Notes under the pieces: model-generated
The model's input: only the letters and a program-made list of their open reading frames with translations
Database searches by the model: none
Told to the model about the DNA's origin: nothing
From: Maylandia zebra
Lineage: Eukaryota; Chordata; Actinopteri; Cichliformes; Cichlidae
Assembly (NCBI RefSeq): GCF_041146795.1
Contig: NC_135170.1
Location: forward strand, 4,082,533-4,146,532
Direction of reading: 5' to 3'
Length of the DNA: 64,000 nucleotides
Shown: positions 21,669 to 32,654 of the stretch, piece by piece
Numbering within the stretch: the first letter of the stretch is position 1
Layout of the letters: each line of letters opens with the position of its first letter
Position numbers and translations under genes: made by a program

Positions 21669-22418
21669 GCTACATAAATGGCTCTAAGTGCATTCATGTG
21701 TTGAATAAACAAAGATTACATGTTAATGTTTTGTTAGTACTCTTATTTCATTGTGTTACATTTCACCCCAGGATATGTTACAACTAACCCAGACTATGGG
21801 GTTAATTGTAACATTTCACTCTTCGTGTTTGAGGCCATACCATGCAATGGGTAATTGTGCTGCAGAGAAAATAGCTGCACTATTTAATAGCAGAGACATG
21901 TAAATACTTTGCATTACATTTTGAATCCACTACCTTAAAAGAGCTCCAATTTACAGACAGAAATGTCAAAGATGTGACAACTATCCCCGGTCTCCCCTAC
22001 AGATGTATTACTCTACCGCTCTTTTATGTTTTTTCAACATTTTTGGCTCAGTTTTGCAGGTTAGTGTTTTGCTGTGTGTTTGAGCTGTTTTGGGAAATTA
22101 ATTAAAAAACGTTAAACTCTGAAGACATTTAAGCAGACAAAGGAAGTGAAATAAAATACAAACGCGTTATTAAAGGTTTCCAAATCAACAAAGGGCCTCA
22201 GTAAATGTTCCAGACAAATGTGCTCCACTGCAACAAGAAGCCGAATTCTTTACAACACACAAGTTTTCAGTGAAATTCTTTTAGTGGCTTTATTGTGCAT
22301 TTGCATTTCATGAAGCTGTGGCTGACAGTAGTCCCCAACTGAATGATCATTGTGCTGGCTGCAGATTGAGCACGATGTGTGGAAAGCTTGTGGAAGTCAC
22401 GGTTCAAGCAACGTGAGC

Positions 22419-25381
22419 CTAACCGCTCAGCTTCACCTCCACGGGGAAGTGGTCGCTGACAGCCAACGCCTGAGAGACAGAGAAACCGTTCTTTTAGTGG
22501 CTCACAGTTTGTGCTGCAGACGGCTTCAGTTTCCACAGGTTTCTTTCCAGTGCTGAAAAACTCAACGTGCCTGCATGGTAATGCCATCACTACAGTATAC
22601 ACTGCATTATGATTTTGTTTGCATCTCTGTGGTCGTTACTACAGCCACTGCTTTACAAAGTTGCTCGATTTTCTGTAGCTCAAAGCTGATATTAAAAAAG
22701 CAAAAGTGCTTTAAAACTGCATGATTTCTGATGGGGCGACTGCTTTGCCCTTTGTGTAGAATGCCTCTCTTCTGATTGGAGCTCAGTAAACATTTTGCTG
22801 ACGAGTCTATGGTCTCAGTTGCAGTGAATACAGCATTATGTTAACTTTTTATATTGACGTTTCCATTAGTGTCAGCGGGGAATGAGGCAGGTTGTGCTTT
22901 TTAGTTCAAATGAATTCTTACAGAGATAAGGATTGAAATTCATCTGTTACCAGATCTTGTTTGAGATTCAGGTCCGTCATGTAGTTATACACCTTCGCAC
23001 TCTCTTTCACCACTCCTCTCATCATGTCCGCAGTGACCACAATCCTGCAAACACAGAAAGATGATTAGAGTTTAGAGTTTGCGTGCACACATCAGAACGA
23101 CCTGCCACAATCTGTCTACCTGTCGTAAGGGCAGACAGTTTGCGACACGGTAGTGTCGGCCGCATCAGTGATCAGCCAATGGAAAGTCTTGTCAGTGAAG
23201 ATGCGGATCTGCTGCCAGTCAGACCCGGACACATAACTACAGCCTGCGTTGAAGTCACCCAGCAGCACGATGTCCTGCAGGGAGAGTAGTGTGAGTCGCA
23301 TTTACCGAATGTGTGTTTTTCCACCAAATAAATGATTTTTACTTGTAGGCTGTAAATACATCATTGTTCCAGCGAGCGCGGACATCTGCCACCACGTCAT
23401 AGAGAGCATTTAGCTCCCGAACAGCTGATTCTGGGGAGGTGTGCTGAGGGATCAGAGTAAAGTCTCTCACAGCTACAGAAGAGAAGGGAACGAAGGAGTG
23501 TTGACAGTGACGGAGGCGCTTACACCGCATGAGAATGATAAAGGACTAGTGACTAACATGTCCCAGGAACTACCACGCACAAATGTTTGAATGAGGATCC
23601 ACATCATTATCAGTGTGATGCAGAAACAGCTGTATAACTCGAGCCACAGCACCTACCAGTGTGTTTGGAGGAGAACATTACGACAAACGGCTCCCTGCTA
23701 AAGGCGTCTTGTCCAGTTTCCTCCGGGCCGTCGTCATAGGTGTAGCTTTTTGCCACCGATACCAGCGCCTCCCTGTGGAGAAAATCACCACCTTTTCATT
23801 TGCTGCCAGTGTGTACTTCATTTCTAAACATGTCCAGTTGCTTCTCGGGACAAATTTATTGTAGTTCTGCTTTTCCCCTTTTTTTAAATCACTTCTTCTG
23901 AATTCTGAGTGTGTATAAGATGTATGTTTATGCCAGAACAAAGACGGAGGATTTGCCGTTAAATTACTTCAAACATGCCTCAAACACTACAAACATGCTG
24001 GAAATATAAATTTTTAATCAAGTTGTTTTGAATGGTTATTTGAGAAACTTATGGGAGGTTCTTTAACCCTCTGAGGTCTAAGTAATGATGATGATCCAAC
24101 ACCAATCCTGACTTTAACCCCGGGCAACGTGAACAAGTCATTTTTATTTTTGTTAAATTGTTTGGCTTTAAGAAACAAAGAAAACAATCAAACTATTCAC
24201 ATTCTGCCATGAAAAAGACTTTTTCCCTTTCTACAAAATACATATTTAGAGCAAGAACTAAAAATGCTTTTTACACGGCATCACTGCAACGAACCATGTT
24301 TTGTTGCAAACAGCCGCCCCTCCCTGAGCCTGACTCTGCCGGAGGTTTCTTCCTGTCAAAAGGGAGTTTTTCCTTCCCACTGTTGCCAAAGTGCTGCTCA
24401 TAGGGGTCATTTGATTGTTGGGTTTTTCTCTGTATGTGTTATTGTAGGGTCTACCTGACAGTATAAAGCGCCTTGAGGCGACTCTTGTTGTGATTTGGCG
24501 CTGTGTAAATAAAATTGAACTGAATAAATATCATTTCACTGTGTGTAGAGTAGAGACTTATTTTTTTCATCGTGGTGCACCTGTAAAGGAAGAGATATCG
24601 CTCTTTATAGGTGCTCGCACCGAGAGGCTCGCTGACGATGTATTTGTACTGAGGAGAATCTCTGGGGGGAAACAAACACACACTTTTATGTTTCCATACG
24701 TTTGCATTTCATGCTCAGTGTTACTCTGAATGTTCCATGTTCGGTGTGTGGACTCACTTGTTGACGTACTCCATGAGTTTTTGGGTTGCTGAGAGATCAC
24801 TGTCTCTGACCTCTTGGATCAGAATGACGTCATAGCGTTGGACAATCTGCAAAACACACATAAAAAATGAAAATGAATCAGCTGATTGTCCATCTTGCAA
24901 CATCACGTTTGTTTATATTTTACCTTGCACGAAAAAATTCATGTGTTAAGCTTTAGATTGTAAAGGCAACGCTACAGCTGTTGCACATCCAGTTATTTCA
25001 TTGATCATTCCTTAAGCATAGAGGTGGGAATATTCTGGGAATATTCAGGTTTACTTCTGCAACAGGCCAAATCATCCAAAGCATTTCTCAAAATTCAGTT
25101 CAAACTATTTCAAAACGCACACACAAGATAACACTTCTGGATTGGTTTTGAAAGCACTCTGACCCAAATTGCATTACAAATGGGTGGATGTAAACATTTT
25201 GTACAAACTGTCATATCTACCAAAGAGGGAAAAGTCCCAGACCTTGGTAATGATGTTCATCAGAGTGGTGTTGGAGGCTTTGGTGTCTCCGAAGGATTTG
25301 ATGTTAAAGGCTCCCAGCAGCAGCGAGTTAGAGAGATGCAGCAAGGTCAGAAAAAGCCCCAAAGTGCCCACCAAATGCATC
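22419..25381 (-). CDS. dnase1: Deoxyribonuclease I, copy B (intact splice sites)
   Basis: Same gene structure as copy A. Coding exons: 25381-25243 (ATG at 25380), 24846-24758, 24661-24581, 23772-23657, 23472-23360, 23274-23120, 23044-22951, 22469-22419. They encode 278 residues with signal peptide, the catalytic Glu and two His, the metal-binding GDFN loop and the CPYD Asp. Every intron has GT/AG, including CTCCCTGCAG|GACATC before exon 7 (AG at 23276-23275), the site lost in copies A and C. Exon 8 encodes VVKES where A and C have VVKDS. No stop or shift was seen, so this is the copy most likely to make active enzyme. Its 5' UTR exon and upstream DNA are duplicated by the retroposon event at 26076-29748, which may affect transcription. 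Confidence 0.9.
24301..24526 (+). mobile_element. LINE/SINE 3'-end relic in dnase1 intron, copy B
   Basis: Orthologous copy of the relic at 7765-7990, in the same intron and with the same ends. Confidence 0.7.
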
Positions 25382-26075
25382 CTACACCAAACAGGTCACA
25401 TGTTAAAAATGACTTAGAAATCACATGAAACACTGACGCTTACAAATGATTTCATATTTATTTTACACGTATGTATGCAAATGACTTCCCAGGTTATCAG
25501 GTTAATAATTTCCAGTTCCTGTGCATTAAAAACCGATTTGCAGGCTGAAGTAAGGCCTTTCCTTTCACTCCATATTTCTCTGTCATAAAGTCCAGTTTAA
25601 CATGGAGGTTAGTCCAAAACAAAGCGGCTCATGTTCCACCATCTGCTGAGAGCTCATGACATGAGAGTGAGAGACCTAACACCTGCTCCTCTGGATGTAT
25701 TTTTGGCAGTTTATCTAACATGCTATTTAGCGCGTCGCTATTTGCAGCATGTTGCAAGGCTTGGTAAAATATTATCCTTTTAGGACAATATATTACTCTG
25801 TTGCCCTGGTTACACCGTCCTGGAGCTGTTGTGGAAGACCAAAGGTTGCCAAATATGGAAACAGAGAGCTGCATTTATACTGTGATGGTTTGCATGTGCT
25901 GCTGAAATGTGTTTGTAAACGCACAATTACTGCAGGAAAAATGCACAAAAGTTACTGTAATGCTGCTGTAGCCTGAAACATCCACTCTAAACAAGAAACT
26001 GGCTCACAGTATTGCACCGAATACAGCTCAGATGTTTTTGTAGCGAGTGAGAGGTCCATACCTGCTCCTGTATGT

Positions 26076-26653
26076 CTGCACGGTGGAGACGCCTGAACTC
26101 GTGAATCTTCTGAAAGCTCCTGAAAAGCTTCTGAGCAGAATGGCGACCAGTGTCTCTTTTGAGGTTTTTATCTACCTGCAGGCGCATGTGACTGCAGGGT
26201 GCTGGGGAGGAGTACAGAGAAAAGGTGTGTTGTGGATGGGGTACAGATTTCAGGCTTTCAGGTTCTCACATCCCAAGATTGCAGTGCAACAAGGATAACG
26301 TTGCAACCTCAAATTCTTTTCTGCTCGTCATACAATAAAAACACTTCAGCATTGTTTTAACTTGCTGTTGTCCTGTTTGGCATTTGTGTGAAGTTCTGTC
26401 ACACTTCACAAATGAACTCAGAATGAGTGTCGCAGTGTTGGGATGACCTTAAACTTTGGCAAAATCCTTACGGAAACTGAAGAAATTCCTTCAAGCAGTT
26501 TGAAAGATGCCTTGTTCATGAGAGCAGGGACAGACAAAACATAATATCTACTCTAGGTCTGCTCCAGCAGAGACACGTAACAGTCATTAGCAATAACAAC
26601 AGTAATATTGCTACAGCCTTGTTAAACTATCATCTGTCCCAGTGTTATATCTT
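26076..26653. repeat. 578-bp direct repeat, left copy (dnase1 5' exon and upstream DNA)
   Basis: Nearly identical to 29171-29748 (one clear difference seen, AGCAATAAC versus AACAATAAC). It contains most of the probable dnase1 5' UTR exon and its upstream sequence. The two copies exactly flank the poly-A retroposon, so together they read as an extremely long target-site duplication. Confidence 0.9.
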
Positions 26654-29170
26654 TTTTTTTTTTTTTTTTTTTTTTTTTTCTAAATGACATCAGAAACAGC
26701 AGTATGCGACATTACGTGATGGCAGAGCTTCAGTTCATCCTTTGTCATTTTTTTTTTTTTTTTTTTTTTTTTTAATAAATAGGACAGGGGGAATGAATGA
26801 GAGAAAGAGGGGGAGAGAAAGAAAGAAAACCAAAGGGGAGAAGAGACGGTGAGAAGGGGGGGGAAGAGAGAGAGAAAAAAAAAAAAAAGAACTCCTGGGT
26901 CACCTGTATGGAGAAAAAAACAAAACAAAAAAAACAAACAAACAGAGGAGACAGCAAACAACAAAGAGCAACATAATAATAGAGAAAACAAAGCACCATC
27001 ACAATAAACTAGCTAGTCATAGATATCAATATTTACTAAATAATAAACGATATTGTGCAGCACGCAAGATAGACAGCGCACAGTGTGCTTTGAGGCAGCA
27101 GCCAAGAAAGCTTTAGTCCGCGTCTGTGAATACCCATGTGTGCATACCTGTGTGGATCAGCATGCTTGCATTCCAAAGGTTTCTCCATGTAATGATCTGC
27201 TAGGGAGTGTGGGGGGGCCACAGCCCCGTCCTCCAGGGTGTGAAGCAGGTATGGAGGAGATCAAAACTCCAGACATCCAGAGGCCCCCAGAACACAAGAG
27301 ACCATGGAAGACCAACAGAGGGGCAGCCGCGCCACTGTTCCAGTAAGAGCTGAGGAGAGTTCCAGATGAGGGCTCACTCAGCAGCCGCGGAGCAGAAGTC
27401 AGGGGGAGTTGCAGTGACGCGCCCGTGAGCTCCGCCGGCCCCCAGCTGTGCCTGAGTGACCGAGCCCCAGGCCGAGAGGCCGGGGGCACCCCACCTCCAA
27501 AGGGGCCCGAGCGAGCCCCAGGCCCCGACAAGCGGCCGCCAAGGAGTGAGCCGGTGTGTACCCGGACGCCCACCCCCAGACACAAAGAACCACCAACACA
27601 CCGACACCTGAGGGAGTCCGCCACCGGCAGGGGAAGTGGTGGTGGGTGGAGATAGGCCTCCAAACCTTGGAGGGCCTGAGGTGTCCACAGAGAGGTGGCG
27701 TCTGATACCCAACCTGACATATAGACACAGACATACAGGCACACACAGACACAAACATCCATTCCCACCCTCATGCTCTCATATGCACTCACTCCACACT
27801 CAACCAACGTGGAGACAGACATAAAGAGACGCTGTACACACAATCACACTCCCCAAGCGTACTCTACAAACCGGGTCTAGGTACCCTTGCCCCTGGAGGG
27901 GGGAATTGCACCCAGACCCAGGTGGTGTTACCCTTTTCCCTGCGGTGGGGAGAGGCAGACCACCCCGACTCCGCAGCAGCAGGGAGGCCCCACACCCCAG
28001 ACCGCAGTCGGACGGCCAACTCCTCCTACTAGCCCTCCCGCTCCAGCAGGCCGCAGAGAATGGGGGTGGGAGAAGACTCCAAACCTCCCTCCACCCGCTC
28101 ATTGTAGTGTTGATGCATATGTGTTCTAAGGTGCAATTAAAACCCAGGAGGGCATGGAGCTACCTGCCAGAGAGCAGCAGGTAAGCGCATGGTCCCTCCT
28201 GCTAGCCCTCAATGACTAAGTGTATTTAAAATTGAGAGGTGGGCAACGACGTCAGGGGTGAGGTGTACACCCTGATGGTGATTTGGACTCCGTGATTGTG
28301 CCCACCCCCAAGATCCTATATGTATGTGTAATGAGAGTGTGAATAATGTGAATGTCTAAGTTGTGGGTTAAAATTGAGGCAGAGGCAGCCAGAAGGGGAC
28401 AGGGGGGGGGGGGGTAGCCTCCTCTGCACCCTGGTGACATACCCCTACTCCAAGGCCCTGCATGTGTGGGTGGTTGTGGAGGAGCGGGAAGAGGGAGGCA
28501 GCTGGAGATGGGGAGGGAAGGAAGGGAGGGGCAGGTAACCCCTCCCTGGGGCCAGCTCCCCCGCTGACCCCAGTAGGCACCCCCACCCTCCGCGACCCGC
28601 CAGGGAAGGGGGGCCCAGGCCCATCAGACCGGGGCCCAGTGCAGTAGCGCCCCCCGGCTCCACAGAGCCCTGGACAGTCCACCCAACCCCACCACAGAGA
28701 AAACTGCACCCACCCCACCATCCACACATCTTCCAGACTACATAAGACGGTAAACGCCCAGGCTGAGATATTCCTCCACCTCTCCTGTATCTCCCCCTCC
28801 TGCAGAGAGTTCCTGAAGAGAAGAAAGCTCCTGCAAGATGTGACCATCCCCCCCACCAGTTGAAGAGCCCCCCAGGCGGCTCGACGCACCGGCGGCACCC
28901 TGCTCCAGGGCCGGGCCCCCATGCACCCACCCGCCCACAACCCCGGCAACACACCAACCAGGACCCAAGCCCCCGAGGCCCGGCCCGGGCCCCAGCCCAG
29001 AGACGGAGCGCCCCCAGAACCTCACGCCCATCCCGGACCCACCCAGGGGCAGCCAGGCTACCAGGTCAGTAACCCACGTCCGTCAGCACAGACCCTCCCC
29101 TAGCCCCGCTGCACGCAGCCGCGAGGAAACAGTCACCTGAGAGCCAACAGAGCCCCCAACCGGACGTGAC
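26654..29170 (-). mobile_element. Poly-A retroposon, unit B only, with double poly-A tail
   Basis: About 2.5 kb of sequence absent from units A and C. Read on the minus strand it starts GC-rich (about 27180-29170, several long spurious open frames from G/C skew) and becomes purine/pyrimidine-rich. It ends in an A26 tract (26748-26773), then about 60 bp of unique sequence, then a second A tract at the insertion point (poly-T 26652-26689). This layout fits LINE-machinery retroposition with a 3' transduction. No reverse transcriptase motif was found. It may be a 5'-UTR-rich L1/Tx1-type relic or a retroposed non-coding RNA; the family is unknown. Confidence 0.6.
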
Positions 29171-29748
29171 CTGCACGGTGGAGACGCCTGAACTCGTGAA
29201 TCTTCTGAAAGCTCCTGAAAAGCTTCTGAGCAGAATGGCGACCAGTGTCTCTTTTGAGGTTTTTATCTACCTGCAGGCGCATGTGACTGCAGGGTGCTGG
29301 GGAGGAGTACAGAGAAAAGGTGTGTTGTGGATGGGGTACAGATTTCAGGCTTTCAGGTTCTCACATCCCAAGATTGCAGTGCAACAAGGATAACGTTGCA
29401 ACCTCAAATTCTTTTCTGCTCGTCATACAATAAAAACACTTCAGCATTGTTTTAACTTGCTGTTGTCCTGTTTGGCATTTGTGTGAAGTTCTGTCACACT
29501 TCACAAATGAACTCAGAATGAGTGTCGCAGTGTTGGGATGACCTTAAACTTTGGCAAAATCCTTACGGAAACTGAAGAAATTCCTTCAAGCAGTTTGAAA
29601 GATGCCTTGTTCATGAGAGCAGGGACAGACAAAACATAATATCTACTCTAGGTCTGCTCCAGCAGAGACACGTAACAGTCATTAACAATAACAACAGTAA
29701 TATTGCTACAGCCTTGTTAAACTATCATCTGTCCCAGTGTTATATCTT
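29171..29748. repeat. 578-bp direct repeat, right copy
   Basis: Second copy of 26076-26653. It lacks the last four bases and the GTATGG donor of the dnase1 5' UTR exon. The join to the retroposon instead creates CCGTGCAG|GTCACG on the minus strand, a possible but unproven donor. Its right end coincides exactly with the start of the Rex1-like LINE. Confidence 0.9.
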
Positions 29749-29754
29749 ATATCA

Positions 29755-29768
29755 TCCAAGATGGCGCC
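29755..29768 (+). promoter_or_regulatory. YY1-like motif at LINE 5' end
   Basis: ATCCAAGATGGCGC overlaps the LINE start codon. AAGATGGCGGC is the known YY1-type motif of TATA-less promoters and of human L1 5' ends. The match is by motif only. Confidence 0.4.
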
Positions 29769-32634
29769 GAGTATGGCAGCCTCGTCGCGAGCTCCCCCAA
29801 GCAACAGCTTTTTTCTGTGTTTAATTTTACTTTTCCTTCATTTTTTCGCGAGTAGCACATGTCTCCTTGTGTACGACCGCCAAACCTTACTGGACATAAA
29901 AGACGGTCTTTCTTATAACTTTCCGGAGTTCAAGTTTTGCAACATGGACGCTCCGTTTGCAGACCCCCCATTCATCTCACCTGAGACGCCTTTGTTCTCT
30001 GGTCCTGGAGGCCGCAAACGCCGACGCAGAGGGAGAAGATCTGGCGTTCTGGTTCGACTGAGACGGCGCACTAACAGACCACCGTTACCCAGTTTATTAC
30101 TGGCTAATATGCAGTCTCTGGAGAACAAGCTGTGCGAGCTTCGGGCACGGATCTCATTCCAGCGAGAGATGCGGGACTGCTGCGTGATCTGCCTCACAGA
30201 AACCTGGCTATCGGACAAGGTACCGGACTCCGCAATACAACTACCGGGGTTCTCCGTGCATCGCGCGGACAGGTCACAGGATCTTACTGGGAAAAGCAGA
30301 GGCGGTGGTGTGTGTTTCATGATCAACAACAGCTGGTGTGATTATGCGAACGTGCACCCGGTCAAATCCTTCTGCTCACCGGACCTGGAGTACCTGATGA
30401 TTAAGTGCCGGCCATTCTGGCTACCGAGGGAATTTACAGCAGTGATTATTACGGCTGTTTACATTCCCCCACAAGCCAACACTGACCCTGCACTCAGGGA
30501 ACTGCACAGCGCGATCAACAGCGAGGAAACCGCACACCCAGAGGCAGCGTTTATCACAGCCGGAGACTTTAATGAGGGAAACCTGAAGAAAGTCTCACCA
30601 AAACTCCATCAACACATCCATTTTAACACCCGTGGAGACCGGCTACTCGACCACTGCTACACCTCTTTCCGGGATGCGTACAAAGCCCTCCCCCGCGCCC
30701 CATTCGGCCAATCAGATCACTGCTCCATCCTGCTCCTGCCCGCCTACAGGCAGAAGCTGAAACAGGAAGCTCCAACCCGGAGGGCGGTGCACTGTTGGAC
30801 GGACCAATCGGAGTCTGCTCTGCGGGACTGTTTTGATCACGCGGACTGGGAAATGTTTCACGTGGCTGCTAGGGACATTGATGAGTACACAGACTCAGTC
30901 TGTGGATTTATCAGGAAATGCGTGGAAGATGTCGTCCCATCCAGAACAGTCAAATCCTTCCCAAATCAAAAACCCTGGATTAACGGAGATGTTCGCGCGG
31001 CACGGAACACCGCCTTTGCCTCCGCGAACACATCGGACTACAAACACGCACATTACCAACTCCGGAAGACGATCAAAGCAGCCAAACGTGAGTACAGGGA
31101 CAGGGTGGAGCAACAGTTTGACAACCCTCGGAGTATGTGGCAGGGACTAAACACGATCGCAGATTTTAGAGGGAAAACCAGCACACCGCAGACCACGGCC
31201 TCTCTGTGTGAGGATCTAAACGTATTCTACGCTAGATTCGACACGGCGAACACCATGAGACCGGACAGTGTGCGCACCGCGGATGACGTCAGTGCGCACA
31301 CTGTGTCTGAGGAGGATGTGCGGAGGTGCTTCAGGAAGGTGAACACGCGCAAAGCTACTGGTCCGGACGGGATTCCCGGCCGCGTCCTCAGGTCATGCGC
31401 GGCTCAGCTGGCTGGAGTGTTCATGCACATCTTCAACCTTTCCCTCTCTCTGTCTGTAGTCCCAGCCTGCTTCAAAATGGCCACCATCGTCCCTGTACCC
31501 AAATCCTCCACCATCTCCTCATTGAACGACTGGCGACCTGTAGCCCTGACCCCCATCATGAGCAAATGCTTCGAGAAGCTGGTCAGGGACTTCATCTGCT
31601 CTGCACTACCCGACTCACTGGACCCTCTACAGTTTGCATACCGCCACAACAGGTCCACTGATGATGCCATAGCCCTGACACTACACACTGCCCTGTCACA
31701 CCTGGAGAAGAGAGACACGTATGTGAGGATGCTGTTTGTAGATTACAGCTCAGCATTCAATACCATCGTTCCCTCGAAGCTGGACAGGAAACTGCAGGAT
31801 CTAGGACTGAGCAGCTCCCTCTGCAGCTGGATCCTTAGCTTCCTGTCTGACAGACGCCAGGTGGTCAGACTGGGCAGCATCACCTCATCCCCCATCACAC
31901 TGAACACTGGTGCTCCACAGGGGTGTGTACTGAGCCCTCTCCTGTACTCACTCTACACCTACGACTGCACAGCCACTAACAGCTCCAACATCATTGTGAA
32001 GTTTGCGGACGACACTACAGTGGTGGGTCTTATCACCAACGGTGATGAGACAGCTTACAGGGAGGAGGTCAGCGCCCTGACCCACTGGTGTCAAGACAAC
32101 CATCTCACCCTCAACATCGCAAAGACAAAGGAGTTGATAGTGGACTTCCGGAGGTGCAGAGAAGTACACACCCCCATCACCATCAGCGGCGCTGCTGTGG
32201 AGAGACTGAGCAGCTTCCGGTTCCTTGGAGTACATCTGGCTGAGGATCTTACGTGGTCAGTACACACAAACAAAACAGTGAAGAAGGCGCAGCAGCGCCT
32301 CTTCTTTCTCAGGAGACTGAAAAGATTCGGCATGAGCCCCCGCATCCTCAGGACCTTCTATCACTGTGCCATTGAGAGCATCTTCACTGGATGCATCACC
32401 ACCTGGTATGGCAACAGCACCGCCTACAACTGCAAAGCTCTCCAGCGAGTAGTGCGGTGCTCTGAACGGATAATTGGAGGTGAGCTTCCCTCCCTCCAAG
32501 ACATCTACAGGAAGCGCTGCCTGAGGAAAGCGGGGAGGATCATCAAGGACTCCAGTCACCCCAGCATAAACTGTTCAGACTGCTTCCATCAGGAAGGAGG
32601 TTCTGCAGCATCCGGTCCCGTACCAGCAGACTGA
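29761..32634 (+). CDS. LINE ORF: endonuclease and reverse transcriptase
   Basis: Drives LINE copying by target-primed reverse transcription. ATG at 29761 (MAPSMAASSR) was chosen because the element itself starts at 29749. About 957 codons. An apurinic-type endonuclease follows the N-terminal region: LLANMQSLENKL, ICLTETWLSD, then TAVYIPP, AGDFNE and the SDHCSILL end motif. The reverse transcriptase shows RKATGPDGIPG, DYSSAFNTI, GAPQGCVLSP and the catalytic KFADDTTVVG. The thumb/C-terminal part (FADD to WYGNSTAYN) is intact. Near 32566 one base appears lost: the expected HKLFRLLPSGRRF continues in another frame, so the ORF ends early in an unrelated short tail. Otherwise it is open, so this is a recent copy. 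Confidence 0.88.
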   Translation: MAPSMAASSRAPPSNSFFLCLILLFLHFFASSTCLLVYDRQTLLDIKDGLSYNFPEFKFCNMDAPFADPPFISPETPLFSGPGGRKRRRRGRRSGVLVRLRRRTNRPPLPSLLLANMQSLENKLCELRARISFQREMRDCCVICLTETWLSDKVPDSAIQLPGFSVHRADRSQDLTGKSRGGGVCFMINNSWCDYANVHPVKSFCSPDLEYLMIKCRPFWLPREFTAVIITAVYIPPQANTDPALRELHSAINSEETAHPEAAFITAGDFNEGNLKKVSPKLHQHIHFNTRGDRLLDHCYTSFRDAYKALPRAPFGQSDHCSILLLPAYRQKLKQEAPTRRAVHCWTDQSESALRDCFDHADWEMFHVAARDIDEYTDSVCGFIRKCVEDVVPSRTVKSFPNQKPWINGDVRAARNTAFASANTSDYKHAHYQLRKTIKAAKREYRDRVEQQFDNPRSMWQGLNTIADFRGKTSTPQTTASLCEDLNVFYARFDTANTMRPDSVRTADDVSAHTVSEEDVRRCFRKVNTRKATGPDGIPGRVLRSCAAQLAGVFMHIFNLSLSLSVVPACFKMATIVPVPKSSTISSLNDWRPVALTPIMSKCFEKLVRDFICSALPDSLDPLQFAYRHNRSTDDAIALTLHTALSHLEKRDTYVRMLFVDYSSAFNTIVPSKLDRKLQDLGLSSSLCSWILSFLSDRRQVVRLGSITSSPITLNTGAPQGCVLSPLLYSLYTYDCTATNSSNIIVKFADDTTVVGLITNGDETAYREEVSALTHWCQDNHLTLNIAKTKELIVDFRRCREVHTPITISGAAVERLSSFRFLGVHLAEDLTWSVHTNKTVKKAQQRLFFLRRLKRFGMSPRILRTFYHCAIESIFTGCITTWYGNSTAYNCKALQRVVRCSERIIGGELPSLQDIYRKRCLRKAGRIIKDSSHPSINCSDCFHQEGGSAASGPVPAD

Positions 32635-32654
32635 GAGACAGCTTCAGCTCAGGT

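Larger units (their letters stand above)
20643..21997 (+). mobile_element. pogo-type DNA transposon P2 (no Gypsy insertion)
   Basis: A 1355-bp element with inverted terminal repeats GGGGAGACCGGGGATAGTTG and its reverse at 21978-21997, flanked by TA. A run of about 76 codons ending near 21330 matches the DDE_1 transposase core of pogo/CENP-B-like elements (GNTIPPLFVFPHIHY, then SGWVQETDFLIFLKHFANHT). The frame then stops matching and no DNA-binding domain is seen, so it is an internally deleted, non-autonomous relic. It separates unit A from unit B. At 21294-21298 it keeps the single CTCAT where P1 and P3 carry the Gypsy fossil. Confidence 0.85.

Noticed and set aside
28380-28412. G-run and G-rich blocks as a regulatory G-quadruplex cluster
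   Set aside because: They are possible by composition but lie inside a unit B-specific retroposon with no gene-linked position. No basis for a functional claim.
27157-29103. Several long overlapping open frames on both strands (up to 228 codons)
   Set aside because: They lie in strongly GC-skewed retroposon sequence, show only low-complexity G/P/R/W-rich translations and no domain, and disagree on strand and frame. They are composition effects.
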